Shown: one piece after another, positions 1 to 8,239 of the stretch
How positions within the stretch are numbered: the stretch's first letter is position 1
Layout of the letters: every line of letters starts with the position of its first letter
DNA from: Flexibacter flexilis DSM 6793
Lineage (GTDB): Bacteria > Bacteroidota > Bacteroidia > Cytophagales > Flexibacteraceae
Length of the DNA stretch: 64,000 nucleotides
NCBI RefSeq assembly: GCF_900112255.1
Contig: NZ_FOLE01000001.1
Span: 496,001 to 560,000, forward strand
Direction: 5' to 3'
Position numbers and translations under genes: made by a program
Notes under the pieces: model-generated
The model's input: the letters and a program-made list of their open reading frames with translations, nothing else
Databases searched by the model: none
Told to the model about the DNA's origin: nothing

Positions 1-38
1 GTCTTTTTTGTTTCAAACTATTTTATTCAGTACACAAA

Positions 39-422
39 ATGAGCAAAACCATCATTAACAGCAGCAAAGCCCCTGCTCCAATCGGGCCGTATAGCCAAGC
101 CGTAGCCGCCGCAGGTATGTTATTTATTTCGGGGCAAATCGCTATCAATCAGGCCACTGGCCAACTCGTAAGCGAAAGCATCGAGGCCGAAACAGAACAA
201 GTAATGCAAAACCTACAACACATTTTGCAAGAGGCAGGCATAGACTTTAGTAAAGTGCTGAAGTGTTCTATTTTCGTGAAAGACTTAGGCAATTTTGCAC
301 GCATCAACGAAGTATATGGCCGCTATTTTCAGGCCGAAGCCGCGCCCGCACGCGAAACCGTAGAGGTAAGCCGTTTACCTAAAGATGTGAATGTTGAAAT
401 TTCGTGTATAGCTTTGTTATGA
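39..422 (+). CDS. ridA: RidA family enamine/imine deaminase
   Basis: Members of the RidA (YjgF/YER057c/UK114) family hydrolyse reactive 2-aminoacrylate and related enamines released by PLP enzymes, protecting the cytoplasm. The 127 residues match the usual length of the family. The N-terminal APAPIGPYSQAV segment, the FISGQIAI strand and the C-terminal ARETVEVSRLPKDVNVEI segment with the conserved arginine are all present. The stop codon overlaps the ATG of the next gene (ATGA at 419-422), so the two genes are very probably translated together, although RidA and folate synthesis have no obvious functional link. The upstream 38 bases are too short to judge the promoter. Confidence 0.95.
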   Translation: MSKTIINSSKAPAPIGPYSQAVAAAGMLFISGQIAINQATGQLVSESIEAETEQVMQNLQHILQEAGIDFSKVLKCSIFVKDLGNFARINEVYGRYFQAEAAPARETVEVSRLPKDVNVEISCIALL

Positions 423-772
423 GTGATATAATCGAACTGGAAGGGTTAGAGTTTTTTGCCTATCACGGTTTTTATGACGAGGAGCAAAAGCTCGGTAACC
501 GATACAGTATAGATATTCGGGTAGAAGTGAATTTGCAAAAAGCCGCTAAATCGGACGCGCTGGCCGACACAGTGAGTTACGAACAACTTTACAAAATTGC
601 GGCCTCCGCCATGCGTGAGCCTGCCCGCCTGCTCGAAACGGTAGCCCAACGCATTATTGAGGCCATTTATGCGCAATATCCGCATATTGTGGCTTGTGCC
701 GTAAGTGTGAGCAAACACAATCCGCCGCTGGGTGGTGTGTGCGCTAAGGCACGCGTTACGCTATGCCGTTAG
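419..772 (+). CDS. folB: Dihydroneopterin aldolase
   Basis: FolB converts 7,8-dihydroneopterin to 6-hydroxymethyl-7,8-dihydropterin and glycolaldehyde in folate synthesis. The chosen ATG gives 117 residues starting MSDIIELEGLEFFAYHGFYDEE, which carries the family hallmark FAYHG...EE...G. The conserved Glu-Lys area (AVSVSKHNPPLGG) near the C-terminus is also seen. A slightly longer reading frame from 404 exists but would run deeper into ridA; the ATGA overlap at 419 is the more natural start. No other folate genes lie nearby. Confidence 0.93.
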   Translation: MSDIIELEGLEFFAYHGFYDEEQKLGNRYSIDIRVEVNLQKAAKSDALADTVSYEQLYKIAASAMREPARLLETVAQRIIEAIYAQYPHIVACAVSVSKHNPPLGGVCAKARVTLCR

Positions 773-875
773 GTATCTTTTAAGCCAAACCTTATAGCGT
801 TCCGAAAACCAATAAGGTTTGGTTTATACAAATTCAATATTTTGTAAACCAGCTCTTTAGCGTTTTATTTGTTTT

Positions 876-1589
876 ATGAAAAAAATTCTTTTGGCCGAAG
901 ATGACCCCAACTTGGGGCAGATTTTACAAGAATATCTCACCGTCAAAGGCTTTGAGGCCGTATTGTGCAGAGATGGTGAAATTGCTTTGCAGGCTTTTGC
1001 CAAACAGCAGCCTTTCGACTTGTGTATTTTGGATGTGATGATGCCCAAAAAAGATGGATTCACGCTGTGCGCCGACATTCGCAAAATCAATGCAACGATT
1101 CCCGTTATTTTCCTGACGGCGCGTTCGCAAAGTAAAGATGCGATTGAGGGTTTTCAGGCTGGCGCAGACGATTATGTAGCCAAGCCTTTCAGTATGGAAG
1201 AATTACTTTTGCGTATCAATGCCATTTTGCGGCGCAGTACGTCGGCAGTAGGCAACGGACAAGAAAACAAAACTACTAATGAAAATCAGTTTATTATAGG
1301 AAGTATGGCCTTTGATTATCAGACACAAACGCTCAAAAGCCAAACGCAAACCCATAAACTCACGTCTAAGGAAGCCGAGTTGCTCAAATTGCTTTGTCAA
1401 AACCAGAATCAGACCTTAGAACGCGGCACGGCACTCAAGCACATTTGGCACGACGACAGCTACTACAATGCCCGCAGCATGGATGTTTATATTACCAAAC
1501 TCCGCAAATATCTGCGCGACGACACGAATGTAGAAATTGTAAACGTACATGGCACTGGATTTAAACTGCTCGTTACCAATACAATATAA
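876..1589 (+). CDS. OmpR/PhoB-type response regulator, RprY-like
   Basis: A 237-residue DNA-binding response regulator. The receiver domain (about 1-120) has the acidic pair AEDD at 7-10, the phosphoacceptor Asp53 in CILDVMMP, and the switch Thr and Lys in FLTAR and AKPFS. The C-terminal winged helix (about 140-235) has LTSKEAELLKLL and the recognition region ARSMDVYITKLRKYL. It resembles Bacteroidota RprY-type regulators. No histidine kinase gene adjoins it in the window, so its partner is unknown. It is preceded by about 100 bp with an AATAAGGTTTGG stretch, where no clean promoter was seen. Confidence 0.9.
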   Translation: MKKILLAEDDPNLGQILQEYLTVKGFEAVLCRDGEIALQAFAKQQPFDLCILDVMMPKKDGFTLCADIRKINATIPVIFLTARSQSKDAIEGFQAGADDYVAKPFSMEELLLRINAILRRSTSAVGNGQENKTTNENQFIIGSMAFDYQTQTLKSQTQTHKLTSKEAELLKLLCQNQNQTLERGTALKHIWHDDSYYNARSMDVYITKLRKYLRDDTNVEIVNVHGTGFKLLVTNTI

Positions 1590-1615
1590 TTTTATTGAAT
1601 AAAAAATGATTTCTT

Positions 1616-1685
1616 TTTGCAATAATGTTGCAAAAATCAAATGCAGGGTTTTATATTTGCAACATTATTGCAAATATAAAACCCT
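1616..1685. promoter_or_regulatory. Double palindromic operator, Zur/Fur-like, over the promoter of the lipoprotein gene
   Basis: A 19-bp palindrome TTTGCAATAATGTTGCAAA lies at 1616-1634 and its exact reverse complement lies at 1656-1674. The second copy is the core of a perfect 41-bp inverted repeat (arms 1645-1662 and 1668-1685, loop CATTA). A Bacteroidota -7 element TATATTTG (1652-1659) is inside the second palindrome, and a GTTG at 1627-1630 can serve as the -33 element. A repressor bound here would cover both promoter elements. The 7-5-7 architecture TTGCAA-N5-TTGCAA is like Fur-superfamily sites, in particular Zur. That identity is inferred. Confidence 0.7.
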
Positions 1686-1692
1686 AACAAAG

Positions 1693-2238
1693 ATGCGTAC
1701 TTATTCTAAATGGATGTTGTTGGCTGTAGTGGCTGGCAGTTTGGCGGCTTGTAACAAAGATGACGAAGACGACCACCAAGACGAAAACGAATTGATTACG
1801 ACCGTAAAAATCACCCTCAAAAACAACCAAAATGCCGCCGATAGTAGTGTTGCTATCTGGAAAGATTTGGACGGAGAAGGTGGCCAAAATCCTGTAATTG
1901 ACACCCTCAAACTCAAGGCCAATACAGTGTATGTAGGTAAAATTCAGCTATTGGACGAGTCAAAAAATCCAGTAGATAACATCACGGAAGAAGTGGCGGA
2001 AGAAGCCGTAGAGCATTTGTTTGTGTACAAACCTTCGGCTGGTTTGGGGCTTAGCATTGAGCGCACGGACAAAGACAAAAATAATTTGCCTATCGGTATT
2101 GCTACGAAATTCACAAGCACTGCGGCGGCAACAGGCAATTTAGAAATTATCCTCCGACATCAACCTGGCACAAAAGACGGTACAGAAACGCCTGGCTCTT
2201 CGGACGTGGACGTATTTTTCCCTACCAAGGTTCAATAA
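1693..2238 (+). CDS. Small secreted lipoprotein under a metal-type operator
   Basis: The ATG at 1693 gives 181 residues with a lipoprotein signal (positive MRTYSK, hydrophobic LLAVVAGSLAAC, lipobox LAAC). The mature N-terminus is rich in Asp, Glu and one His (NKDDEDDHQDENE), a possible metal-binding tail. The remainder is predicted beta-rich and ends in DVDVFFPTKVQ. It resembles the Bacteroidota lipoproteins loosely named type 1 periplasmic-binding-fold superfamily, often found with TonB receptors; none is present here. The start at 1693 lies 8 bases after the operator palindrome, which supports it over an upstream in-frame ATG at 1606 that would place the operator inside the coding region. 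Role in zinc or other metal acquisition is an inference from the operator. Confidence 0.75.
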   Translation: MRTYSKWMLLAVVAGSLAACNKDDEDDHQDENELITTVKITLKNNQNAADSSVAIWKDLDGEGGQNPVIDTLKLKANTVYVGKIQLLDESKNPVDNITEEVAEEAVEHLFVYKPSAGLGLSIERTDKDKNNLPIGIATKFTSTAAATGNLEIILRHQPGTKDGTETPGSSDVDVFFPTKVQ

Positions 2239-2249
2239 AAAAACAAAAC

Positions 2250-2298
2250 AAAATCGGCACATTTTCAGGCGTTTATAGCTCAAAAATGTGCCGATTTT
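2250..2298. terminator. Bidirectional terminator between convergent genes
   Basis: Perfect 16-bp arms AAAATCGGCACATTTT (2250-2265) and AAAATGTGCCGATTTT (2283-2298) enclose a 17-base loop. A/T runs on both sides allow it to work for the lipoprotein gene (+) and the M48 protease gene (-). Confidence 0.85.
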
Positions 2299-2323
2299 TG
2301 CTTTTAAATATTTTCGTCAGAAC

Positions 2324-3124
2324 TTATGGCAACGCGTTGCGCAACTTTGTGAAGTTGTCGGAAGATGCCGTTCTGTTTATGCAACCTTGTTTGTCGGCTG
2401 CGGTATTGATGGCCGAAACGCGGTTGTCGGGGTTAGGGTGCGTGCTCAAAAAGGCTGGAGTAGAACCTGATTGGCCACTAGCAATCAATTTTTCAAAAAA
2501 GCCCGCAGCACCGTTGCAAGGATATTGCGTAGCCGAAAGGTAAGTAACCGAATAAGCGTCGGCTTCTGTTTCATGTGCGCGGCTGTTTTGCAGGCTTTTG
2601 AGGTTAAGAGCCATTTGGGTAATAAGGCTTGAGTCTTTGCCCAAAATCGCCTGAACTACAAAGTTATAGCCGTATTGTTGGGTCATGGAGCGCGAGGTAT
2701 GACGGCGATCTGCATGCGCGATTTCGTGGCCAAGTACGCCAGCAAGTTGCGCCTCTGTATCCAAATATTTAATCAACCCTGTATAAACATAGATGTAACC
2801 TCCAGGCGTACAGAAGGCATTTAGTGTATTGTCGTCCTGAATGATTTTTACTTGCCATGCAAACTCATCGCGGTAGGTAAGTTTGCCAGAGTTTAGTACT
2901 CTGTCGATAATGGCACGTAAGTTAGTGTAAGCCACCGTATTCGATTCTGGCAATAATGGATATTGTGTTGGGTTGGCAGCGATTTCGGCACTTACTTGTA
3001 CGCCCAACTGCTTGTCTTCATCTACAGAAAGCAAATTAAGGTTACCATTTTTATCACAAGACGCTAATGATAAAGAAAAAGCCATAGCAAGCCCAAAAGC
3101 GAGTTGGAAAACTGTTTTTTTCAT
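2324..3124 (-). CDS. M48 family zinc metalloprotease, lipoprotein
   Basis: A 266-residue periplasmic peptidase with a lipoprotein signal ending in SLASC (Cys23). The zinc-binding HEIAH motif is at 133-137 and the third-ligand glutamate is supplied by the SRAHETEADA segment near 181-190, the layout of the Ste24/HtpX/BepA-like M48 class. Family members degrade or refold misfolded envelope proteins. The length is typical of single-domain M48 lipoproteins without TPR repeats. It is monocistronic, convergent with the lipoprotein gene and separated from it by a strong terminator. Confidence 0.9.
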   Translation of the reverse strand: MKKTVFQLAFGLAMAFSLSLASCDKNGNLNLLSVDEDKQLGVQVSAEIAANPTQYPLLPESNTVAYTNLRAIIDRVLNSGKLTYRDEFAWQVKIIQDDNTLNAFCTPGGYIYVYTGLIKYLDTEAQLAGVLGHEIAHADRRHTSRSMTQQYGYNFVVQAILGKDSSLITQMALNLKSLQNSRAHETEADAYSVTYLSATQYPCNGAAGFFEKLIASGQSGSTPAFLSTHPNPDNRVSAINTAADKQGCINRTASSDNFTKLRNALP

Positions 3125-3611
3125 GCTGATATGTGGTTAATAAAAAATTAAAAACATTTAAATAATAGCGCAAGGTAGGTTAAAAACCTCTAAATAAGCA
3201 AATATCTATCCATCAAACAATACCAAAGAGCTATGTAAGTTTTTGGGGTATAGCTATTCAAAAAGGTTGGGGTATGTATGCAATTTAAGCACTATGTAAA
3301 CGTTTGAACTTATAATAAATATTACATTTCGCTGCAAAAAGGCAGTTGCACAAAATATAATTATTGATATTGGCTAAAAATATTTATCAAATTTTGTTTG
3401 GTATATCAGAATACTATCTCTATTTTTAAGCCACAATTGCCATTTATCTCTATTTTATATGGTTAATACAAAATAATAACGTATAAAATATGGATTACTG
3501 TATTTCTGCAAAAGAAACATAGCCACTTAAATACCATTGCTTATCATAGAGCCCCATAAATTATTATTGTATAAAAATTATTCCTACAAAAAAATATCGT
3601 AAGCAAAGACA
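3125..3611. other. 487-bp AT-rich divergent intergenic region
   Basis: This gap lies between divergently transcribed M48 protease and Lrp genes and must hold both promoters. It is very A+T rich with no open frame of interest. A 12-bp TGTAAACGTTTG at 3295-3306 is noted; the same 12-mer recurs at 27528-27539. No RNA gene or riboswitch was recognised. Confidence 0.6.
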
Positions 3612-4085
3612 ATGAGCACTCCTTTCAAGTTCGACCAGATAGACCGCAAAATCTTGGACATTCTTCAAGCGAACGCCAAAATTACCAATGCACAACTTTC
3701 TAAAGAAATTGGCCTTTCACCAGCCCCTACGCTGGAGCGCGTGAAAAAATTGGAACAAGCTGGTGTTATCAAAAGCTATCACGCCGTACTAAATCCGCAA
3801 GAAATAGGCTTGGGCGTAAGCACTTTTATTCAAGTTACATTGCTTGGTCATCGCAAAGAGTATATCAATTCTTTTGTGGGACGTATCAACGAAATCCCAG
3901 AAGTGGTTGAGTGCCACCACGTTACGGGACAAGGTGATTTCTTACTTAAAGTAGTAGCCGCAGACATCACTAGTTACCAAAATTTGATTTTGGACGTGAT
4001 TAGCGAAATTCCCGAAATTGACAATTTACAGTCTATCGTGATTCTTTCTACGTTCAAGGATAGTAAAGTAATGCCTATTCCTTAA
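3612..4085 (+). CDS. Lrp/AsnC family transcriptional regulator
   Basis: A 157-residue regulator. The N-terminal winged helix-turn-helix (about 7-60) reads FDQIDRKILDILQANAKITN followed by the AQLSKEIGLSPAPTLERVKK recognition part. The C-terminal ligand-binding RAM domain (about 70-150) contains the VVECHHVTGQGDFLLKVVA segment expected to form the effector site. Such proteins act as octamers that sense amino acids. It is transcribed in the same direction as the TauE-like gene 113 bp downstream, which might be a target, but nothing in the sequence proves it. Confidence 0.9.
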   Translation: MSTPFKFDQIDRKILDILQANAKITNAQLSKEIGLSPAPTLERVKKLEQAGVIKSYHAVLNPQEIGLGVSTFIQVTLLGHRKEYINSFVGRINEIPEVVECHHVTGQGDFLLKVVAADITSYQNLILDVISEIPEIDNLQSIVILSTFKDSKVMPIP

Positions 4086-4198
4086 TCCAAAGATTTAGGA
4101 TTATACTGATATTTACGCCCAATGTAACTAAAGTTACGGTATCGTGCCATAGAATTAAGCATCTTTGCATAAGCATTCTATACACCAGATACTAACTT

Positions 4199-5008
4199 AT
4201 GGCTACATTGGGTTTATTTTTGGCCGTTTTGGTCGGCATTTCTTTAGGACTAATTGGGAGCGGCGGCTCTATTCTTACCGTCCCGATTTTGGTTTATATA
4301 GTGGGCATCGAACCCGTAGTAGCTACTGCATATTCGCTTTTTATTGTGGGCTCTACGGCACTGGTCGGCGGCTTGCAAAACGCCCGACAAGGCAAAGTAG
4401 ATTTCAAGACAGCCATTATTTTTGGCATTCCGTCTATCGTATCTATCTATTTCATAAGGCTTTATGTAATGCCTCTTATTCCGCAAGAGCTGTTGCACAT
4501 TGGGCATTTCGCCCTGAGCAAAAACATGGGCTTGATGGTCTTTTTTGCCTTTTTTATGATGCTTGCTTCTACTTTTATGATTCGCCCCAGCAAGCAAACG
4601 CCCGACGAAAATAGCCAAGTAAACATTACGCCTAAAGATTATCCATTCATTTTGTTGCGTGGCTTAGGCGTAGGCACGTTGGCGGGTTTGGTGGGTGCAG
4701 GTGGTGGCTTTCTCATTATTCCAGCCCTCGTACTTTTGGCCAAAATGCCCATGAAACGCGCCATAGGCACTTCACTTTTTATTATTGCGGCACAATCACT
4801 TTTAGGATTTTTGGGAGATTTGCAGCGCAACCCCGACATTCAGTGGCCTTTGCTGTTGGGCTTTTCGGCGGCATCGGTGAGCGGTATTTTTGTAGGAAAT
4901 TATTTGGGCAAATTCATTTCGGGCGCAAAACTCAAAACAAGTTTTGGCTGGTTCGTGCTGGTGATGGGTTTGTACATTGTTTCGCGCGAAATTATCGGGC
5001 AACTGTAA
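4199..5008 (+). CDS. TauE/SafE family membrane transporter
   Basis: A 269-residue polytopic membrane protein with two repeated halves. Each half opens with a glycine-rich helix, LIGSGGSILTVPILV near 20 and GLVGAGGGFLIIPALV near 165, the signature of the sulfite/organosulfonate exporter TauE/SafE (DUF81) family. About eight membrane segments can be seen. The substrate cannot be told from sequence; sulfite or sulfoacetate are typical. An inverted repeat GTAACTAAAGTTAC at 4124-4137 lies in the upstream gap and could be an operator. Its 3' end overlaps the convergent T9SS cargo gene by 17 bp. Confidence 0.88.
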   Translation: MATLGLFLAVLVGISLGLIGSGGSILTVPILVYIVGIEPVVATAYSLFIVGSTALVGGLQNARQGKVDFKTAIIFGIPSIVSIYFIRLYVMPLIPQELLHIGHFALSKNMGLMVFFAFFMMLASTFMIRPSKQTPDENSQVNITPKDYPFILLRGLGVGTLAGLVGAGGGFLIIPALVLLAKMPMKRAIGTSLFIIAAQSLLGFLGDLQRNPDIQWPLLLGFSAASVSGIFVGNYLGKFISGAKLKTSFGWFVLVMGLYIVSREIIGQL

Positions 5009-6959
5009 GCGTTTGGCGGAAGGTTTCTTTGTGTCCCGTTTGGTCTGTGATGTCCATGCGCAACACATACACGCCTGCGGTTACATCTGTACCGTTGCTG
5101 GTGCCGTCCCATGCGTCGCGGAAATTATCAGCCCTGAAAACAAGCTGTCCCCATTGATTAAAAATCTGTAAATCAACTTTTTCTGCAAAATAACCATAGA
5201 CCCGAAACGCATCATTTGTACCGTCTTGGTTGGGCGAAAATGCTTCAGGAATCCAAATTTTAAGACGTTGTTTGAGCGTTCCGATATTGGAATAAACAGG
5301 CGTACTGTCTGGCAACAACACGCGTACGCGGTAGCGCAAAAGTTGGTGCAATGTGTCCAGTGTATTGTCTTGAAACGAATTTGTACTTGGGTTAAAATCT
5401 TGCAAACTAACAACTTGCCCATTTTCGTCGAGCCATTCGAGGCGGTAGCCAGTGGCGGCAGGCGTGCCAGCATAAGCCGACCATTGCAACATTTTTTGGC
5501 CTTTTTGCTCAAAAGCACTCAAATAAACGGGGCAAATACTGGCCGATTCGTCCGAGACATTGCCGCAAGAATCTGTGTAACTGATGGTGTAGCAATATTT
5601 TTTATCCGCAGCAATTACATTTGGCATTTGTTTGCTCGTATCGTTAGCTGCAACCAAAAAGGTTGTACTGTTGTCTCCGTCGTGCTGCACAATGTTGTAT
5701 TGGGCAATAGAAATACTTGGTTTTTGCCAAGAAACTAAAATCTTGTTATCCTCCGAAACACTGGCCGTTACGTGCGTAAGGGCTGCGGGTTTGGTATTAA
5801 AAAAGGCTGTTACACATTTGTTACCTTCGGTAGAAATAGTAATGTTATCGTTGTTAAGGCCGTTTTTGTGGGTGAGCGTGGTGCGTAGGCTGTAGCAATA
5901 TTGCTTGCCGCATTTGATGTTGGTGTCGGTGTATTGGTTGGTGAGTGCGCTGTTAAAAGTGCCGACATTTTGGCCGTCGCGGAAAAGTTCGTAGCTCTGC
6001 AAGGCTGCGTTAGGCGTGTAAGTTGGCCACTCAATGATATTTTGACCACTCAAAGACTGTACATCCAGCGGCGAGTTACACATTTCGGTACTGTTCAGGA
6101 TGTTGCCGCACACATCAAAGGCCTGAACCATAAGGCAATACGGTACGGTGGTGGCATCCGAAGTATTCGGAACATTGGCCGTAATAATGCCCGATGCGCT
6201 GCTAATGGTATCGGCAAAAGTATAAACCGACGCATTTTGTTTTTTGACCAAAAAACGATATTGCAGAAACGGACGCGCATCAAAACGAACCGTAAGCCCT
6301 GCAGCTTTGGTGGCGGTCATGCTCATTACTTCTGGCTTGATAAGCGACTGGAAAACAGTCATTTGTTGCTGAATTTCTACCCCGCAATCCGAGGGCGGAA
6401 TCATGCCGCGCACGGCTACCGTATAAGTGTTGGGCGAAGCGTAAGTATAAAGTATGGTCGTGTCTGCTCCTTTAAAATTAATAATTTTGGGTGCGGAAGC
6501 GTCGCCAAAATTCAGGTAATAACGCTTATAACGTTGGCCGTCCAGATGCACCGACAAAACATTGTTATTGCAGCCTTGTAACGTGTATTCGGGAGCTGGC
6601 GGCAGAATAACAACTACTATTTTTTTGCGTTGTTGTGCTGTGCCTTTGTTGATGTCTTGCACGACCGTGTACGTGCCCGCCGTGCTGTACGAAAACGTGT
6701 AAGGGTTGCGCCTGTCCACACTCACGAAGTCGGTGGGTTGGAGATTGTAATGAATGTTATAGGAAATATTGATGTCTGTTACTTGGGTCGTATCAAAGCA
6801 ATCGTCGAGGCTGAGGCTTTGCCCGATGCACACGGTTACTGTGTCCATATTCTGACTTGCACCTTTAAAATAAAAGCAAGCCAAGTTTTGGGCAGCAAGA
6901 CCATTGATTAAAAATAAAAATACGACTACGCCTAATAATAACTTTGTTTTTAACATCAT
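4992..6959 (-). CDS. T9SS type B sorting domain surface protein with PKD/Fn3-like repeats
   Basis: A 655-residue secreted protein. The signal peptide (KTKLLLGVVVFLFLINGLAAQ) is followed by PKD-like modules (for example YTFSYSTAGTYTVVQDI and ILYTYASPNTYTVAVRG) and fibronectin type III-like modules. The last 90 residues, from IWIPEAFSPNQDGTNDAF, form the gliding-motility-associated C-terminal (type B) sorting domain, with IFNQWGQLVFR and GVYVLRMDITD. The protein should be exported by Sec, then moved over the outer membrane by the T9SS. No catalytic domain was recognised; adhesion is a guess. The start could be the first or second of two adjacent Met codons. Confidence 0.88.
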   Translation of the reverse strand: MMLKTKLLLGVVVFLFLINGLAAQNLACFYFKGASQNMDTVTVCIGQSLSLDDCFDTTQVTDINISYNIHYNLQPTDFVSVDRRNPYTFSYSTAGTYTVVQDINKGTAQQRKKIVVVILPPAPEYTLQGCNNNVLSVHLDGQRYKRYYLNFGDASAPKIINFKGADTTILYTYASPNTYTVAVRGMIPPSDCGVEIQQQMTVFQSLIKPEVMSMTATKAAGLTVRFDARPFLQYRFLVKKQNASVYTFADTISSASGIITANVPNTSDATTVPYCLMVQAFDVCGNILNSTEMCNSPLDVQSLSGQNIIEWPTYTPNAALQSYELFRDGQNVGTFNSALTNQYTDTNIKCGKQYCYSLRTTLTHKNGLNNDNITISTEGNKCVTAFFNTKPAALTHVTASVSEDNKILVSWQKPSISIAQYNIVQHDGDNSTTFLVAANDTSKQMPNVIAADKKYCYTISYTDSCGNVSDESASICPVYLSAFEQKGQKMLQWSAYAGTPAATGYRLEWLDENGQVVSLQDFNPSTNSFQDNTLDTLHQLLRYRVRVLLPDSTPVYSNIGTLKQRLKIWIPEAFSPNQDGTNDAFRVYGYFAEKVDLQIFNQWGQLVFRADNFRDAWDGTSNGTDVTAGVYVLRMDITDQTGHKETFRQTLTVAR

Positions 6960-7140
6960 ATATAAAATTCAAAAAACACCCCCAAACGATGGTGTTTCAT
7001 TACCAAACCAGTAAAGATTGATTCAAACATACAAAGTTTTAGAAACACACGGAGCAAAAGTTAATGTTTCTGCCCAAAAATATCAAATAAGTCCAAGAGC
7101 CTCCCTCCTATTTGCCAAAACACACACATACGCGCCTACA

Positions 7141-7172
7141 TTTGGGAAAATATCAGCGTAATTATATATTTG
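7141..7172 (+). promoter_or_regulatory. Bacteroidota-type promoter of iaaA
   Basis: TTTG (7141-7144), a 20-bp spacer and TATATTTG (7165-7172) match the -33/-7 consensus TTTG-N19/20-TAnnTTTG. It leaves a leader of roughly 35 bases before the ATG at 7216. Confidence 0.75.
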
Positions 7173-7215
7173 TTTAACGTTAATAACTCTTTTTTATTCT
7201 CAAAATAGCGCATTA

Positions 7216-8172
7216 ATGATAAAACTTGCGATTCATGGAGGAGCTGGCACTATCCTCAAATCCCAAATGACTGCCGAAAAAGAACAAGCCTATCGCGAGG
7301 CTTTGGCCGCATCATTGCAAGCGGGATATGCCGTCCTGAAAAGTGGAGGCACAAGCCTTCAGGCCGTAGAAGCGGCAGTGGTAAGTCTAGAAGATTCGCC
7401 ACTGTTCAACGCAGGAAAAGGGGCTGTTTTCACCCACGACAAAACCCATGAGTTAGATGCGGCTATTATGGAAGGGCTTACGCATCGTGCGGGAGCTGTG
7501 GCAGGTGTTTCCAATATCAAAAACCCAATTGTGGCGGCACATCGCGTCATGACGCATTCCGAACACGTACTTTTGATGGGAAAAGGTGCAGAAGCATTTG
7601 CCCAAATCCAAAATTTGGATATTGTAGAACCATCGTATTTTGATACGGATTTTCGTTTGCAGCAGCTCATGGCCATTATTGACAGCGAAAAAGCCATTTT
7701 AGACCACGACGGTGCGCAAGAAAACCAGAATAGCGCACAAGAAAACGGAGAGAAGAAATTCGGAACAGTTGGGGCGGTGGCTTTGGACCAATACGGCAAT
7801 TTGGTGGCAGCTACTTCTACAGGCGGTATGACTAATAAACGTTATGGACGTGTAGGCGATACGCCCATCATTGGGGCTGGCACTTACGCCGACAACGCGA
7901 CTTGCGCCGTTTCGGCCACTGGGCACGGAGAATTTTTTATACGCTATGCCGTTGCGTACGACATTGTGGCACTGATGCGTTATCAAAATTTGTCGGTGCA
8001 GGAGGCGGCCACACAAGTAATTCAGAAGCTGGCTACCATTGAGCCAGACACAGGCGGCGTGATTGCCATCGACCGGCACGGAAACGTAGCTTTTCCATTC
8101 AATACCGAAGGAATGTACCGCGGTTACATCGGCGAAGACGGCGTGGCGCATACAGGTATTTATGGTGAATAG
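7216..8172 (+). CDS. iaaA: Isoaspartyl peptidase / L-asparaginase (Ntn hydrolase)
   Basis: A 318-residue plant-type asparaginase. The precursor cleaves itself before the threonine in KFGTVGAVALDQYGN, which then acts as the N-terminal nucleophile of the beta subunit. The opening MIKLAIHGGAGTI, the substrate-loop STGGMTNKRYGRVGDTPIIGAG and the ATGHGEFFIRYAVA segment are all intact. There is no signal peptide, so it acts in the cytoplasm, removing isoaspartyl dipeptides and hydrolysing asparagine. It stands alone with its own promoter and converges on a peroxidase gene. Confidence 0.93.
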   Translation: MIKLAIHGGAGTILKSQMTAEKEQAYREALAASLQAGYAVLKSGGTSLQAVEAAVVSLEDSPLFNAGKGAVFTHDKTHELDAAIMEGLTHRAGAVAGVSNIKNPIVAAHRVMTHSEHVLLMGKGAEAFAQIQNLDIVEPSYFDTDFRLQQLMAIIDSEKAILDHDGAQENQNSAQENGEKKFGTVGAVALDQYGNLVAATSTGGMTNKRYGRVGDTPIIGAGTYADNATCAVSATGHGEFFIRYAVAYDIVALMRYQNLSVQEAATQVIQKLATIEPDTGGVIAIDRHGNVAFPFNTEGMYRGYIGEDGVAHTGIYGE

Positions 8173-8200
8173 AAATAAAAAGTAAATACACACATTTTGT

Positions 8201-8230
8201 AGTAGATACGCACAGTTATGCGTATCTACT
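8201..8230. repeat. Interspersed palindrome, copy 1 (convergent gap)
   Basis: Perfect 12-bp arms AGTAGATACGCA (8201-8212) and TGCGTATCTACT (8219-8230) enclose loop CAGTTA. It lies between the ends of iaaA (+) and a dihaem peroxidase gene (-). Near-identical copies at 15827-15854 and 23761-23788 lie in the same kind of place, so it may serve as a bidirectional terminator or be a mobile REP-like element. Confidence 0.85.
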
Positions 8231-8239
8231 CATAATTGA

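Noticed and set aside
3295-3306. TGTAAACGTTTG, 12-mer also at 27528-27539, like a LacI/CcpA-type operator
   Set aside because: Only two copies in AT-rich gaps, imperfect dyad, no LacI-type regulator in the window; could be chance.
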